Shown here: positions 35,937-47,350 of the stretch, piece by piece
How positions within the stretch are numbered: position 1 is the stretch's first letter
Layout of the letters: each line of letters begins with the position of its first letter
Assembly: GCA_033064195.1 (NCBI GenBank)
Contig: JARBJD010000023.1
Span: 248,001-312,000, forward strand
DNA from: Blattamonas nauphoetae
Taxonomy: Eukaryota > Preaxostyla > Oxymonadida
Reading direction: 5' to 3'
DNA: 64,000 nucleotides
The notes under the pieces: model-generated
Database searches by the model: none
What the model saw: the letters and a program-made list of their open reading frames with translations, nothing else
Told to the model about the DNA's origin: nothing
Made by a program: the position numbers and the translations under genes

Positions 35937-36254
35937 TTAGTCTCCGCGTTCTCGTCTCCTCAGATTCTCACGATCCCTTCTGTCAACCTCTCGTCGTCCT
36001 TCGGCTGCCTCCTCCAAGTCCAGAACAGCATTGTCGTGTGCGGCCTGCTCAATTCCGTCATCGTCACGAGTTAAAGGATTGATGGAGGCATGGTTGTTGG
36101 TCACACAGACGCAGAATGCAAAGATTGATGGAAGTTTTACCAGGCTAAATGTCCATTTCCCTGATATTATGGCACAGACTGTCTTGAGTCGGCCTAAAGA
36201 TCTATCGATAACTTCTCTCCAAGTCCAGAACTGCTCGTTGCGCCCGTTCTCAAC
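35937..36254 (-). pseudogene. PIF/Harbinger-like (DDE_4) transposase C-terminal fragment, left copy
   Basis: The minus-strand frame reads NGRNEQFWTWREVIDRSLGR followed by LKTVCAIISGKWTFSLVKLP and CVCVTNNHASINPLTRDDDG, similar to the ...ERxFGxLKxRFxIL...ACxxLHN end of DDE_4 transposases, ending in an Arg/Glu-rich tail. Only the C-terminal part is present. It is joined head-on to the MULE fragment at about 36240. Confidence 0.55.
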
Positions 36255-36563
36255 AATATTGGCGTTGTGTTCTCGTGCACCGGCGATGTAGCAATGGCAG
36301 CTGCGATTCGTGCAGTATGTCCAGGTCGTAAACATCTCCTGTGCCGGTGGCACATTGCCAGAAATGTGGAGGCTCACCTACGGACCTATTTCCGCTCTAT
36401 TGCTAACAAGGAAGAAATCACAAGTTTAAATATGCATCAATGGAAAGTTCTAGTGGACCATGAAGATCCAGCAACATATGAAACAGCCAAAGTAACATTT
36501 CTCAACTCAATGGATTGTTTCGAGGTGGACTTGTCGCTTTTCAAACCGGATCTCAAAGGGTAA
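36245..36563 (+). pseudogene. MULE/FAR1-type transposase fragment, left copy
   Basis: The plus-strand frame reads LNNIGVVFSCTGDVAMAAAI then RAVCPGRKHLLCRWHIARNV, the conserved ...D.ALxxAIxxVFPxxxHLLCxWHIxxNV block of Mutator-like/FAR1 transposases, continuing to a TAA at 36563. Upstream DDE regions and the C-terminal zinc finger are absent. The same fragment, identical over 98 residues, is present on the minus strand at 43820-44116. Confidence 0.75.
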
Positions 36564-37000
36564 TGGTCTGTACAGGAACAATATTTCGTCTCCTGCTACG
36601 CAAATGTTATTGAGCTGTCACAAAAGCACCGAAATTCATAGCACCACAATAAATCGAGTTTTTTTCAGAGAAATGTTGTTTTGGTGAGAAAATAATTCTG
36701 AAAAAAATAGGAGTCAAAGACCCATTATTGGGTCATGTAGCCTCTCATAGCAAATCGCACACTAAATCAGTGAACTTTTCGACGTCACATCTCCACAACC
36801 AATCATCCGTTTTCAACCCAATATAGAACATTCTATTCGTAAAGACCTCAAAAAACGATTTGCATGAAAAAAGATGAAAAATTTTGCCTCTGTGGGAATT
36901 TATGAGAAACAATGTTTTTTTCGACTTTTTTTAGATATCCCAAATGTTGCTCTGAAAATTTTTCTAAAATGTTCGGATCATCAAAACAGGTATCTGGGAA

Positions 37001-37986
37001 AAGTTTCATGAAAATTGTGTAAAACGTTAAACTTTATGTCAGAGATTTATGTTGTGAAGTTCTGAAAGATGTGTTCATTGTGGGAAATTGTGCCGAAGAA
37101 GGTCGAAAACAAAATCTGTTTTCTGAGCTACATTTTCCATCAACATCCCCCAAGGAGACGGCTTCTGAAGGTTAAATTCGTGGATGTTTAGATCATGAAG
37201 CACGTTCTGTATTTGCTGATTTGTGAAGCGGAGCTCATCTTGCTCGAGATTCTGGTGATCTGCATTGGATCGTTCACTTTTCTCTCTCCGCAATTTCTGC
37301 TGTTGACATGCTCCTATTCGTATGATAGACATTTCGTTTGACATACTGTCGTCTTCATCAAACAATTCCGCCTTCCGTTCCTTTGACGGTTTCTTCAGTA
37401 CTGGCTTTATTATCGGACACATGACTTATTTCTGACACCAGGAGGACTGATTGTTTTGATTTAAAGTGGTGTCACCAAACCGTCCGGAGTCACCAATCCG
37501 ACCTTTTTTCTGTGAGGGACCATTTTGGTCAAACTAAGAAAAACGATAAATTTTTAGAATGATACTCCCACGCGATCCCGAGAACACCACAATATACCAC
37601 CTTTTGCCCAGTTGATACAATCGTTTCGGCAATATCTCGACAACCAGTGAATCGATTTGGATGTAATTTTTCACAGAAACGTTTTTTTGGGGAAACGAAC
37701 ATTTTGAAAAAAATTTGGAGACAAAATTCTGGGTATTTGGGAAGGTTTTAAAAAAACCCATATTTTTCTCGACAAAAACTTCTTCGAAAAAAAGCGGTTC
37801 ATTTTTTGAACATCTTTTGTCGAGATCTATCCGACTTGAATGCCTTTTGTTTGGTGCAAAACGGGTGGCGGGTTATGAAGAAACAAGTGGAAAAAGTTGA
37901 GAAAAATGTGTGCATTCGGAACGTGAAATGTCTTTTGACAGTCAATTCAGATTGATCACTTTTCAATCTGGTATTACAAGGAATTT
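37001..37986. repeat. A/T-rich repeats and a 115-codon minus ORF
   Basis: Holds a minus-strand ORF with ATG (37422-37075; KKPSKERKAELFDEDDSMSN) of unknown nature. At 37530-37900 there is one copy of a dispersed A/T-rich repeat recognised by TTTGTCGAGAAAAA and CTCCAAATTTTTTTC-type blocks, also seen near 43380, 44640-45420, 53080-54100. Confidence 0.45.
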
Positions 37987-38229
37987 ATGACGGCGTCTAT
38001 GTCGGGTGAAGTGGCAGCGACACTGGGATCCGGTCATCAAACGGTATGCCACAAGCGAAATTTCGTCGATCCTACTACTGGAGCTTGCACGACTCATATC
38101 GAAAGTATGTGGTCTCAACTCAGAAATGCATTTCCTCGATATGGGGTCAGAAAACTATTTTTAGTAGATTATCTGGGACAATGGCTTGTCCAACGCCATC
38201 ACCGAAGTACATTTGAAAAGATGGTCTGA
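37987..38229 (+). pseudogene. Merlin (IS1595-like) transposase fragment 1
   Basis: HQTVCHKRNFVDPTTGACTT then HIESMWSQLRNAFPRYGV matches the Merlin/IS1595 core block (HxxVxHxxxFVDPxTGAxTNxIESxWxxLK). Only the C-terminal catalytic part is present. The following 38290-38650 is non-coding DNA nearly identical to 48840-49330, the tail of Merlin copy 4, showing a shared origin. Confidence 0.7.
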
Positions 38230-38894
38230 CGTGTTCTTCACTACAATAAGGACAAATCTGATGGCGAGGAAGATAATGATATCTCCTTGGATGAGATCCC
38301 CGCTTACTAATTCAAGGAGATTGACGTGAATTTCGCTGTTGAACACAATTTTCCGATCGGAAGGAACAATGATTGCCATAATCCTGAACAAATAATTGAT
38401 TTTGAGTTGATCCAATCGGAGCCTAGGAGCCGAATCGATGACGATTTTGTTCTGGAATGTCAGGGCTGCAGCAGCGATCCATGTGTATTGCGAGAAAAAC
38501 AGTGTGGAGATACCGTTTAGGAAAATATCCCCAGTGAGATAATCGATCTGTAGAGGTTTGGGGGAATGTTTGGTGGTTTGTTTTGGGTGTATTTATTCCA
38601 GAAAGAGGCTAATTCTGGAGGTTCAGCTGAAGAAATGGTCTCTACAGGAAGGAACTGAGGGACATCAAGGCCTACAGCAGCGTGGAGGGCGTATCCGATG
38701 GGGCTGGCAATGGCGCGTCGGCTTCTGATGACAGTCCGAATAGTTCAAAGTCGAAATGAAATAATTCAGACTGTACTCGGAAATTACAAATTGTACCTCT
38801 CTTTGATTTTTGTACGGAAATGCGAAGTGAAATCATGGGATGGCTGGAAACAAGTTAACTCTCACAGAGAGGAAAAGTGAACGACTCAACAGAG

Positions 38895-39650
38895 ATGAAT
38901 CCTACCGTGTCCACCTGGCAGAAGAATCGAACAAACAATCACCTATCTACTAAGATTTGGACAGATGTAGAAGACGAGGAGTATTCACAGGAATCGAACA
39001 GAGAGTGTTCTTTATCAGATGATGATATGAATTCATCCCACAGAACATGGATTCAAGTCACTTCACCACTTGGTCAAAAAGTCCTGAACATGCTGAGAAC
39101 ATATCCATTTCCTTCGAGCTTCAGAATTACTGACGATGATGCTAACTCCTCACTTATTGGCCCTTTTCAATTATTCGAATCTCACCAACTCATCTTCGAA
39201 TCCAGGTACTCACTGTACTGTCAATTCAACACCATTTTCCCCGGGCTAATCCCACAATCTTGGTTCAATTCACACACCACCACATTAACACCTCCAAAAA
39301 ACCGTACAGATCTCTGCGAAATATGTGAGACTGCATCACAAATACAAGAAAGGGACAGGCGAGGGGTGGAGAAGACACCAGAGAAGAAGGAGTGTGACAA
39401 TGAGTTGATTCGGGAATGTGAATGTCACGTTCACAAATTTCACACCCAACGAAACTTACACAATCAACACAAATCCAACCTGAAGCCATTCTTCACCATT
39501 TCACTTCCGGAGTATTTCCCCAAAATCGATTTCCTCATTGGGGTCGAAGCCAACAATAGGCCTCAAACACAGATATCATGGGTTTCCACCCATGAAGGAA
39601 TACTCTCGATTCCTTCTGTCCAATTCTGTATACTCTCCAATCAACCGTAG
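38895..39650 (+). pseudogene. Fragment of an unassigned DNA-transposon protein (Cys-rich)
   Basis: A 251-codon ORF with KNRTDLCEICETASQIQERD and a later ECECHVHKFHTQRNLHNQH segment, which looks like the zinc-binding region of a transposase-like family known to me only by this KRTDLCxxCE...H...Q pattern in protist and fungal repeats. The reading continues in another frame around 39540-39790 (TIGLKHRYHGFPPMKEYS; FRTDTFTLL; MTVEDFYSEFETIKL), so the copy is broken. The C-terminal part recurs at 42246-42506. Confidence 0.45.
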
Positions 39651-39790
39651 ATCCGATCTCCTTTCGGACCGACACTTTCACTTTGTTACACCGGAAGCAG
39701 AGATATCACATCATATTTGCACAATGGTGGAAATTCAGCGATGACAGTTGAAGATTTCTATTCTGAATTTGAAACAATCAAACTCGCGAA

Positions 39791-40874
39791 CTGGCAACTT
39801 CTTTTTTCTTTTCCATCCCAAGACCTTGCATATTCTTCCTTGTTTTGGCGGATCAAGGACGATTTTATTGTTCACTTTTTCTCAACCATTCACGGATCTA
39901 CGAATTCTCACCCGATTTTGATCTCGTTTCTTTTGATCGATCACATCCATCATCCCCGATATTTTTGATTTGTTTTTTTCATTTTTTATCAAAGTTGTTC
40001 TGGAATTGGATTCACTTTATTCGAGTTTAAAAAAAGGCAAATACCATTAGAAAAAGTGAATCTCTTGGTGGAATGTTGTCAAAATTTGCTTCACAATTGA
40101 TTGTTCAATGATACACCTGGTTTTATCGATGAAGCCGGAAATACTCGAGATTCACTATCCCAATTCTCGCCGAGAAAATATCGAATAAAAATGACACAAA
40201 TCTTGAAATAAAGTGTCGAGAGTCTGTATCTTCTCCACCAGTTGATCAATCTTCACCAAATTATGGTTGAATCATATCAGAACATAAATGAACATTTATC
40301 AAACAAATTGATACAAACATTTGCGGTTGCTCAAAATGAAGAAAAAAAACACATCGGATCCTGCAGTCGTTCACTGAGTTGCATTGCGAAGTATGATAGG
40401 ATTAATTTGAGTGAAGATCGGTCCTCTCGTTGCTAGCGAAATTGAATTTGCTCGGGTTTATCTATTTTATTCAGGTTTCTCAGGTGACACAAAGAATTTG
40501 TGGAAAAAAACCCAAACAATTGCTTTTTTCGATAGATTTGCTTTACACAATCTTTTGAGGTTTTCTCGGTGTCGCGTGTGAGGAAAAGTCAAAAATTCAA
40601 AGTTTTGCTTTGATGGGATAAAATGGTCCCTCACAGAAAAAACGTCGTTGTGGTGACAATTGCACTCTGGATCCCAACCTCACTTTCAATTTCGCCTTCA
40701 TGCCACTTGTCTCTAATGCGCATTTTTCGATTCATCATCGACTTGTCATCATGCTTCTTCATGCATTCTTCATTTTTTCATTCCATTTCTTGAGAATTTT
40801 AGTGGAAGATCGACTGTCAACAAAACAGTGCTCTGATAATAAAATTATGGGATGATCAGAATTAGAAATTTGAA
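39791..40874. other. Decayed transposon tails, no gene
   Basis: About 1.1 kb of A/T-rich DNA. The segment 39880-39965 (TTTGATCGATCACATCC) is repeated at 43010-43085, which follows the second copy of the same transposase tail, so it is probably the 3' part of that element. Nothing else was recognised. Confidence 0.4.
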
Positions 40875-41640
40875 ATGCCGGTAGCTCTCACTCCTCTGGA
40901 GATTAAAACCTTTCAATCCATATTCAGCAGAACAGACAAAACTCTAACATGGCTCTGCACTTCCATTCTTAACGAAAAAGTTGTTGGATGTAAGTGCAAT
41001 CGCAGGACGAAGACAATGATTCTTAGAAGGAATAAAAAAAGTATGGTGGTACTGTCAAAAATGTTCCAATCGAAAAAGCGCGTTTTATGGTACCTATGCT
41101 TATCATCATCGAATCAAGATTCGTGTTCTGATGATGCTCCTTCTTTTTTTTCAATGGGAATTACACAACGACAATCTTATGTTGTGACTGGTGTTGAACG
41201 CCACTCAATAGGGTATTGGTTTTCTATTTTCCGATTATGTCGCTGGCAAGCGATTCTATCAACATTTGAACCTATTGGTGGCATTGGAGTGGATGTTATG
41301 ATCGACGAAGCAATTTTAAGAAGAAGAAAGTACAATCGGGGGAGACGAAAAAACAAATATGGCTGTTTGGAGGGGTTGAACGAAACCCACTCGGAAGACA
41401 AGGTCGCTGCTTTATCGTTCCTGTTCCCCGGCGTTCTGCCGAGATACTAATTCCCCTCATCTACAAATATATACGTCCTGGGTCAACTATCCACTCGGTT
41501 GAATGGCGAGCCTATGCTCAGATCGACCCCGAGTACCGCCATCTCACCCTTAATCATTCCGTGCAATACAAAAACCCAGCTACTGACGCATGTACCAACA
41601 TGATTGAAGGATTTGTGACAGTCCCTGCAAGCTCTTTTTC
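40875..41640 (+). pseudogene. Merlin transposase copy 2, frameshifted
   Basis: Starts at ATG 40875 and reads VDVMIDEAILRRRKYNRGRR and KNKYGCLEGL (DE motif), then after one frame change near 41400 continues GRCFIVPVPRRSAEILIPLI, YKYIRPGSTIHSVEWRAYAQ and NHSVQYKNPATDACTNMIEG. This is the order of the Merlin/IS1595 DDE/DEE core. In the third motif the usual SDEW is SVEW, so a catalytic Asp has been lost as well. The end after 41640 is replaced by unrelated sequence. Confidence 0.75.
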
Positions 41641-42059
41641 GTTGCTTGTGTACTCGTCGTGCATGGGCGAGCTTTGTATTGGTTTTCGAGGGGTCTCTTT
41701 TTTTGATGGTTTTAATCGGCTTGAGCGAGCTGGCGTTCCCCGTTTAGACTGGATGGGAAACTGGAACATCCTGAACTTCCACTTGAATCTCCAGCGACTT
41801 GGTCGCCTCTGGGGTGAAAACTGGAGGACTTTTGAATGACACCAAAAATCCTGACCCATTCACAAGTGTGGGAAATGCCGAATTCCAACTCAAGTAAAAA
41901 CGAAGGAATGACATGAATCCTTTTTGGAATTGCCCAAGATTTGGTATAGTTCGTTCCGTCTTCGCGGGAACAACATTTCAAGAGAGAAACATCGAAATAG
42001 GTTAAATTCTGGCAATCTAGTTATTTCTCTGGACAGGCGATACAGCTCGGGACACCGCT

Positions 42060-42180
42060 TTTCTTTTTCACATAGGAGAGGACACAATTGGAGATTTGGG
42101 GAGTGCTAGAAATTGACGAGGCTATCTGGAGAAGTCGGAAATATCACTGGGGGAGAAGTGAAACACAGACTTAGGCCAGA
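42060..42180 (+). pseudogene. Merlin transposase fragment 3
   Basis: A short stretch reads VLEIDEAIWRSRKYHWGRSE, the first catalytic block of Merlin, and then stops. The flanks are unrelated to other Merlin copies in the window. Confidence 0.55.
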
Positions 42181-42245
42181 ATTTTTGATATCATAAAAAT
42201 GGTCTTCAGATCTCAAAATTAAGTCCATTCTTCATCTTTACACAC

Positions 42246-42506
42246 GTGATGCAATACCTTCGATTCCTGCTCACTCGTGTCTTAACTGCATTACAGTCCA
42301 AAGTTGACCCACTCTATTTCCGAACAGATACCTTCACATTGATGCAACTACGGTACTTCATGAATTGTTCTCTGGATGACGTACACAATGCAGGCAGCAG
42401 GGACATCCTCTCACTACGACACAACGGTGTAAATGCAAGGATGACAGCAGAAGACTTTTATTCTGAGTTTGGAACAATCACGGCTCAGGACGACGCCAAC
42501 GAATAA
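42246..42506 (+). pseudogene. Second copy of the unassigned transposase C-terminus
   Basis: Encodes DPLYFRTDTFTLMQLRYFMN, then SLRHNGVNARMTAEDFYSEF, matching the out-of-frame tail at 39640-39790 (FRTDTFTLL...MTVEDFYSEF). N-terminal parts are absent. Confidence 0.5.
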
Positions 42507-43819
42507 TTCGATGATGATTGGATCGGAATTGAAGCCATGGCAAGCAAACCACTAACCTCAGTTAACTTGACACAAGAAGATGTTACTAGCGAACCAACAA
42601 CTCTGTAGTATCTACTTTATATTTGCTTCCTAACACCTTATGGATGTGTCATTCACCCGGTCAGAGTCAACAACCCGGAATCTGCGGTCCAAACAAACCA
42701 GATTGGTCCAACCAATAAAAAGATGAAATTTGAGAATTTGTTTCCTCATAAAATAGGAGAAATACGTTCTACCGCAGGAATCCACACATTTTACAAAGGT
42801 TTTCAGCTGAAATCACGACAACCAGACATCCGTTTTAAACCTAAGAAAAAGTATTTTAATCGTGAATATTGAAAAAATGACACTCAAAACAATTGTTTTT
42901 TTCGAAGAAAATGTATGTCGAGAAAAAGGCAAAAATGAACTACATCGGACCACTTTAATTGAATTGTTGATTCAACCCGTTCATTTCTCTTGTTTTCATT
43001 GGGTATTTCTCAGTCATTCACTGATCTACGACTTCTCAACCGATTTTGATCGAGTTTCATTTGATCGATCACGAACATCGTCCCAGTTAGTATTCAGATG
43101 ATTTTGATTGTTCGGTGAAAAGACTTTTTGGAAAAAAACAGACAAAACAATGAATACTTCGAATGATTGTGCAATCACAAAAGCTCATGAATTCAGTAAA
43201 CCGCCAGAAATCAAGATTTTCACTGAATCTGATGGACATAGTCCAACGAAGAAAAAAAGAAAATTTCAAAAAAAATCTCCTACCTCTCATCGAGAAAACC
43301 GCCTTGCATTTGAAAAGTGTCACATTTCACAATTCATTTTGGCAATATCCTAACAACCAGTGAATCAATTGTCACACCTTTTTTACCAGATACCTGTTTT
43401 GATGATCCGAACATTTTAGAAAAATTTTCAGAGCAACATTTGGGATATCTAAAAAAAATCGAAAAAAACATTGTTTCTCATAAATTCCCACAGAGGCAAA
43501 CTTTTTCATCTTTTTTCATGCAAATCGTTTTTTGAGGTCTTTACGAATAGAATGTTCTATATTGGGTTGAAAACGGATGATTGGTTGTGGAGATGTGACG
43601 TCGAAAAGTTCACTGATTTAGTGTGCGATTTGCTATGAGAGGCTACATGACCCAATAATGGGTCTTTGACTCCTATTTTTTTCAGAATTATTTTCTCACC
43701 AAAACAACATTTCTCTGAAAAAAACTCGATTTATTGTGGTGCTATGAATTTCGGTGCTTTTGTGACAGCTCAATAACATTTGCGTAGCAGGAGACGAAAT
43801 ATTGTTCCTGTACAGACCA

Positions 43820-44138
43820 TTACCCTTTGAGATCCGGTTTGAAAAGCGACAAGTCCACCTCGAAACAATCCATTGAGTTGAGAAATGTTACTTTGGCTGT
43901 TTCATATGTTGCTGGATCTTCATGGTCCACTAGAACTTTCCATTGATGCATATTTAAACTTGTGATTTCTTCCTTGTTAGCAATAGAGCGGAAATAGGTC
44001 CGTAGGTGAGCCTCCACATTTCTGGCAATGTGCCACCGGCACAGGAGATGTTTACGACCTGGACATACTGCACGAATCGCAGCTGCCATTGCTACATCGC
44101 CGGTGCACGAGAACACAACGCCAATATTGTTGAGAACG
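43820..44138 (-). pseudogene. MULE/FAR1-type transposase fragment, right copy
   Basis: Identical in translation (98 of 98 residues over the aligned ORF) to the left-arm fragment, on the opposite strand. Confidence 0.75.
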
Positions 44139-44440
44139 GGCGCAACGAGCAGTTCTGGACTTGGAGAGAAGTTATCGATAGATCTTTAGGCCGACTCAAG
44201 ACAGTCTGTGCCATAATATCAGGGAAATGGACATTTAGCCTGGTAAAACTTCCATCAATCTTTGCATTCTGCGTCTGTGTGACCAACAACCATGCCTCCA
44301 TCAATCCTTTAACTCGTGACGATGACGGAATTGAGCAGGCCGCACACGACAATGCTGTTCTGGACTTGGAGGAGGCAGCCGAAGGACGACGAGAGGTTGA
44401 CAGAAGGGATCGTGAGAATCTGAGGAGACGAGAACGCTGA
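44129..44440 (+). pseudogene. PIF/Harbinger-like transposase fragment, right copy
   Basis: Plus-strand copy of the left-arm DDE_4-like fragment (VIDRSLGRLKTVCAIISGKW). It ends in the same Arg/Glu-rich tail and a TGA. Confidence 0.55.
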
Positions 44441-44652
44441 GACTAAATAAGCCTTAGCTCCAACTTTTTTTTATAGTGGAGTCACCTAATTAGTTCCATG
44501 TAAACAATTGGTGCTTTTATATTGGAAAATGTACTTTTGGTCAAACTAATAGCAGCGTCAAGAAAGCACGAAAATTAATAATTCACGATCTGTTTCGGAT
44601 AAATCACAATTGGTCTAATAGTAGTGTCAATAATCCGTACATATTCAAAAAT

Positions 44653-45150
44653 CCGTAACATGGGGCTTGAAAAATCTGTATTGGTTAAACTAAGAAAAAT
44701 AAAATTTGGTTCCGCGCCGAAACGCTTGTGTCGGGAGAAAACCTCAAAATACTCTGAAAGCCAGAAATGCACACATTTTTCTCAACTTTTTCCCCTTTTT
44801 TCTCCACAACCTGCCCTCCGTTTTAAATCAAATAAAATGCATTGTGATCGTAAAGATCTCGACAAAAGCTGCTCAAAAAATAAAAGATATTTTTTCTAAG
44901 AATTTTTTGTCGAGAAAAACATGGGTGTTTTTCCATTTTCCCAAATATCCAGAATTTTTTCTCCAAATTTTAGTCAAAATGTTCGTTTCACCGATAAAAC
45001 GTTTCTGTGAAGATATTACCGAAACTATTTTTTTCATCGGGCAAAAGGGGGTATTTTGAGGTTTTCTCCCGACACAGGGGTTTTGGCGCAGAACCAAATA
45101 TTATTTTTCTTTGTTTGACCAATGTATGTTTTTCAAGCCCCATGTTACGG
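44653..45150. mobile_element. MITE-like inverted-repeat element, copy 1
   Basis: About 498 bp without a transposase. The left end CCGTAACATGGGGCTTGAAA is the reverse complement of the right end at 45131-45150, and the terminal inverted repeat extends about 65-70 bp with mismatches (through TTTGGTTCCGCGCC / GGCGCAGAACCAAA). Its internal sequence is nearly identical to copy 2 (53266-53795). Flanking sequence on both sides is also similar in the two copies, so the true ends may lie further out. Confidence 0.7.
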
Positions 45151-47279
45151 GTTTATGAAAAGTTCGGTTTATTGAAACATCTATAACTAAGAAAAAAATA
45201 AAATTTTAGAATTATTTCCCGGCACAATTCCTAGAAAACCTCAAAATACCCCGTTTTGCCCAGCAAAAACAGTGTATCGGCAATATCTTCACAACCAGTG
45301 AACCGATTTTGATGAACTTTTTTGTAGAATCATTTTTTTGGAGAAATGAACTTGTTGAAAAAAAATTCAAGAAAAAATTATGGGTATCTGGGAAGATGTG
45401 AAAAAACGCTATTTTTCGCACAGAAAAATTACATGAGAATTTTCATGTTTTTATTTCAGTGTCTTTGATCGATGTCTATACGATACAAACGCTTTTTCTT
45501 CGGTCCAAAACGGACGTCTAGTCGTGGAGAAATGACCCCAGAAAGTTTCAAAAAATGTGTCTATTTTCCTCTTGGGCGATATGGGGCTGAAACGCTGTCA
45601 TCGTGTCTCTTCCTCTGTTTTAATCTCTCTGTTTTTGTTGTTTCTCTGCTTTAGAATCAAAACGATGATTTGTTTGGGATGATTCCACTTCGTTTGAATG
45701 ATTGAATCCATTAGCTGCAACCGCTCTTCATCTGAGAGATCTTGCTCAAAATGAGCTACAAACAGACCTTGGTTGTTTAGAAAAATCTCAGTTCGATTCT
45801 GCAAAGTGAAGAAGGAAGAGATCATTGATTATACTCTTTGAACTTCATTCAAACACTATCTTCTCAGAAATGTTGGAAAGCAGCCAGAATATCAATCAAA
45901 CAAAACAACTCTCCATCTTCCTTCAATATCTTGATCAGAAAAATGAAATGCGGACCCACAGGTTGGGTCTTGTTCCTCTCGTCTTGAAAGCAACAGCAAA
46001 ACATCAATTCGACAAGCTGAATGAGCTCCTCTCATTCCGAACTTTCTTCGTCGTTTTATTCGATGAAGCACTTCATGTATTGACCCTCAAAATACCAGAT
46101 TTTATTAAATTAACCCATTTTAATGCGAATAAAGTCAGATTTTCAACTATCGTGCCAAAAAGGGGTTTTCTAATCTCATAAAAGCGTGTTCTCAATTGTT
46201 CCTTGAGAAAAGAAATAGTCAGAAATCACTATTAGCAATGTCCAAGTTGATAAAGACTTGCTCGATGTTTTTGTTTGTAAATCTGAAGTTTAATTTTGAG
46301 AGATTATTTTTAAAACGGGGTTTTTGAGGGTCCATTAGGTTCTCTCGCACAGTGTGTTGCATCATTTCATTGAGAATCGCCCATCTTGTCCTTGTGATTA
46401 TGACATTTGATAAATCATCTTGCAGTCATTTCTGTCACCATTGGCATCATAGGTGGAACTACAGGGAGGTCAACGAAAACTTGGTCTGGGCAGTGTTCGG
46501 TCAGTGTAAAGAGTTGTCACCTGTGGCTTTGACACGGCCCCTATTTCACGGAAAACTTCACAAAAAGTCAAAAATCGAGGTATGTCAAATTTGAGGATAT
46601 GTCCAATTCTGTGAGGTGGAATCGATGAACACAGTGGATGATAAGGACTTATTTTCTCATAAACTCATTTCAAGCATAGATTTTTATTGACTGTAAAATC
46701 CCCAGTGTCTAAAAACTTGTCTAATCGCGTTGATCAGTCTCAGAAAAAATGTTTGTTGGAGCCGATCCATCATTTTGGCCAAACCCACAGAGTGGAAAAA
46801 TGCCGGCCCTTCAGTGACTCAAGCTGGAAAGCAAATGATACAAGCGCTGCTCCTTGAAGGGTTCGAGGACATCCTCGAACTGATGTTGTTGACCAACAAA
46901 GATGAAACATTCGGACAAAATCATTCTGGCCACCAAATTGTCCGAAGTTGCACCAAAATCTCACGATATCTGCGATCACAAGTGATGAGGCAATGAGCCA
47001 AACAATCCAAACTCCAAAAGGACCTTTCTTTGTTCCTTTACTATTCAGTCCATCCTACACTGACGAACCCTTCTCCCCACATCATAGGCTTGGTTCCGGT
47101 TTGGTCGCAGATTTCTCTTCTTCCTGAAAGCCTCCTGCAGATTGAGAAGAAAATTCTTCCCGAATCAGGTGATACATCTTCTTTTGACTCTTACTGTGAT
47201 ATTTCAGGGGTCAACAATGCCTGTTTTGAAAAAGTGATGAGAATCAGAGAAAAAGTCAATAAAATAGCTTGTTTTCAGA
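45151..47279. other. Repeat-rich stretch, no firm gene
   Basis: 45200-45460 holds another minus-oriented copy of the A/T-rich dispersed repeat. ORFs at 45598-45825 (minus; LNNQGLFVAHFEQDLSDEER) and 45825-46181 (plus) are divergent and unrecognised. 46390-46455 (TTTGATAAATCATCTTGCAG) is repeated at 56419-56490. An 88-codon ORF at 46730-46996 is also unassigned. Confidence 0.4.
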
Positions 47280-47350
47280 ACCTCTTTGCTCAATAGGTAG
47301 TACGGTTGCCTGTCGAGTTGAGAGTTCTGGGTTCGATTCCCGGAAAAGGT
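47280..47350 (+). tRNA. tRNA-like sequence, Asp(GTC)-type, degenerate
   Basis: A 71-nt tRNA-like stretch. The acceptor 47280-47286 (ACCTCTT) pairs with 47344-47350 (AAAAGGT) with one mismatch. The T arm is CTGGG-TTCGATT-CCCGG and a B box (GGTTCGATTCC) is intact. The anticodon loop reads CTGTCGA, giving anticodon GTC. The D stem and anticodon stem have several mismatches, so it may be a pseudogene or the head of a tRNA-derived SINE. It lies among transposon remains. Confidence 0.45.

Larger units (their letters stand above)
35934..37000. repeat. Left arm of a 1.07-kb long inverted repeat
   Basis: Reverse-complement match to 43383-44450. The similarity starts at ATTTAGTCTC (35934) and fades after CAGGTATCTGGG (about 37000). 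Translated parts are identical between the arms and the non-coding inner part differs at few positions. The arms enclose about 6.4 kb. Confidence 0.85.
43383..44450. repeat. Right arm of the 1.07-kb long inverted repeat
   Basis: Reverse complement of 35934-37000. Contains the identical MULE fragment (minus, about 44138-43820) and PIF/Harbinger-like fragment (plus, about 44129-44440). No clear target duplication is seen outside the arms. Confidence 0.85.

Noticed and set aside
45598-46181. Two small divergent ORFs meeting near 45825
   Set aside because: Neither has a recognisable domain, and they lie between repeats; kept only as unassigned sequence.
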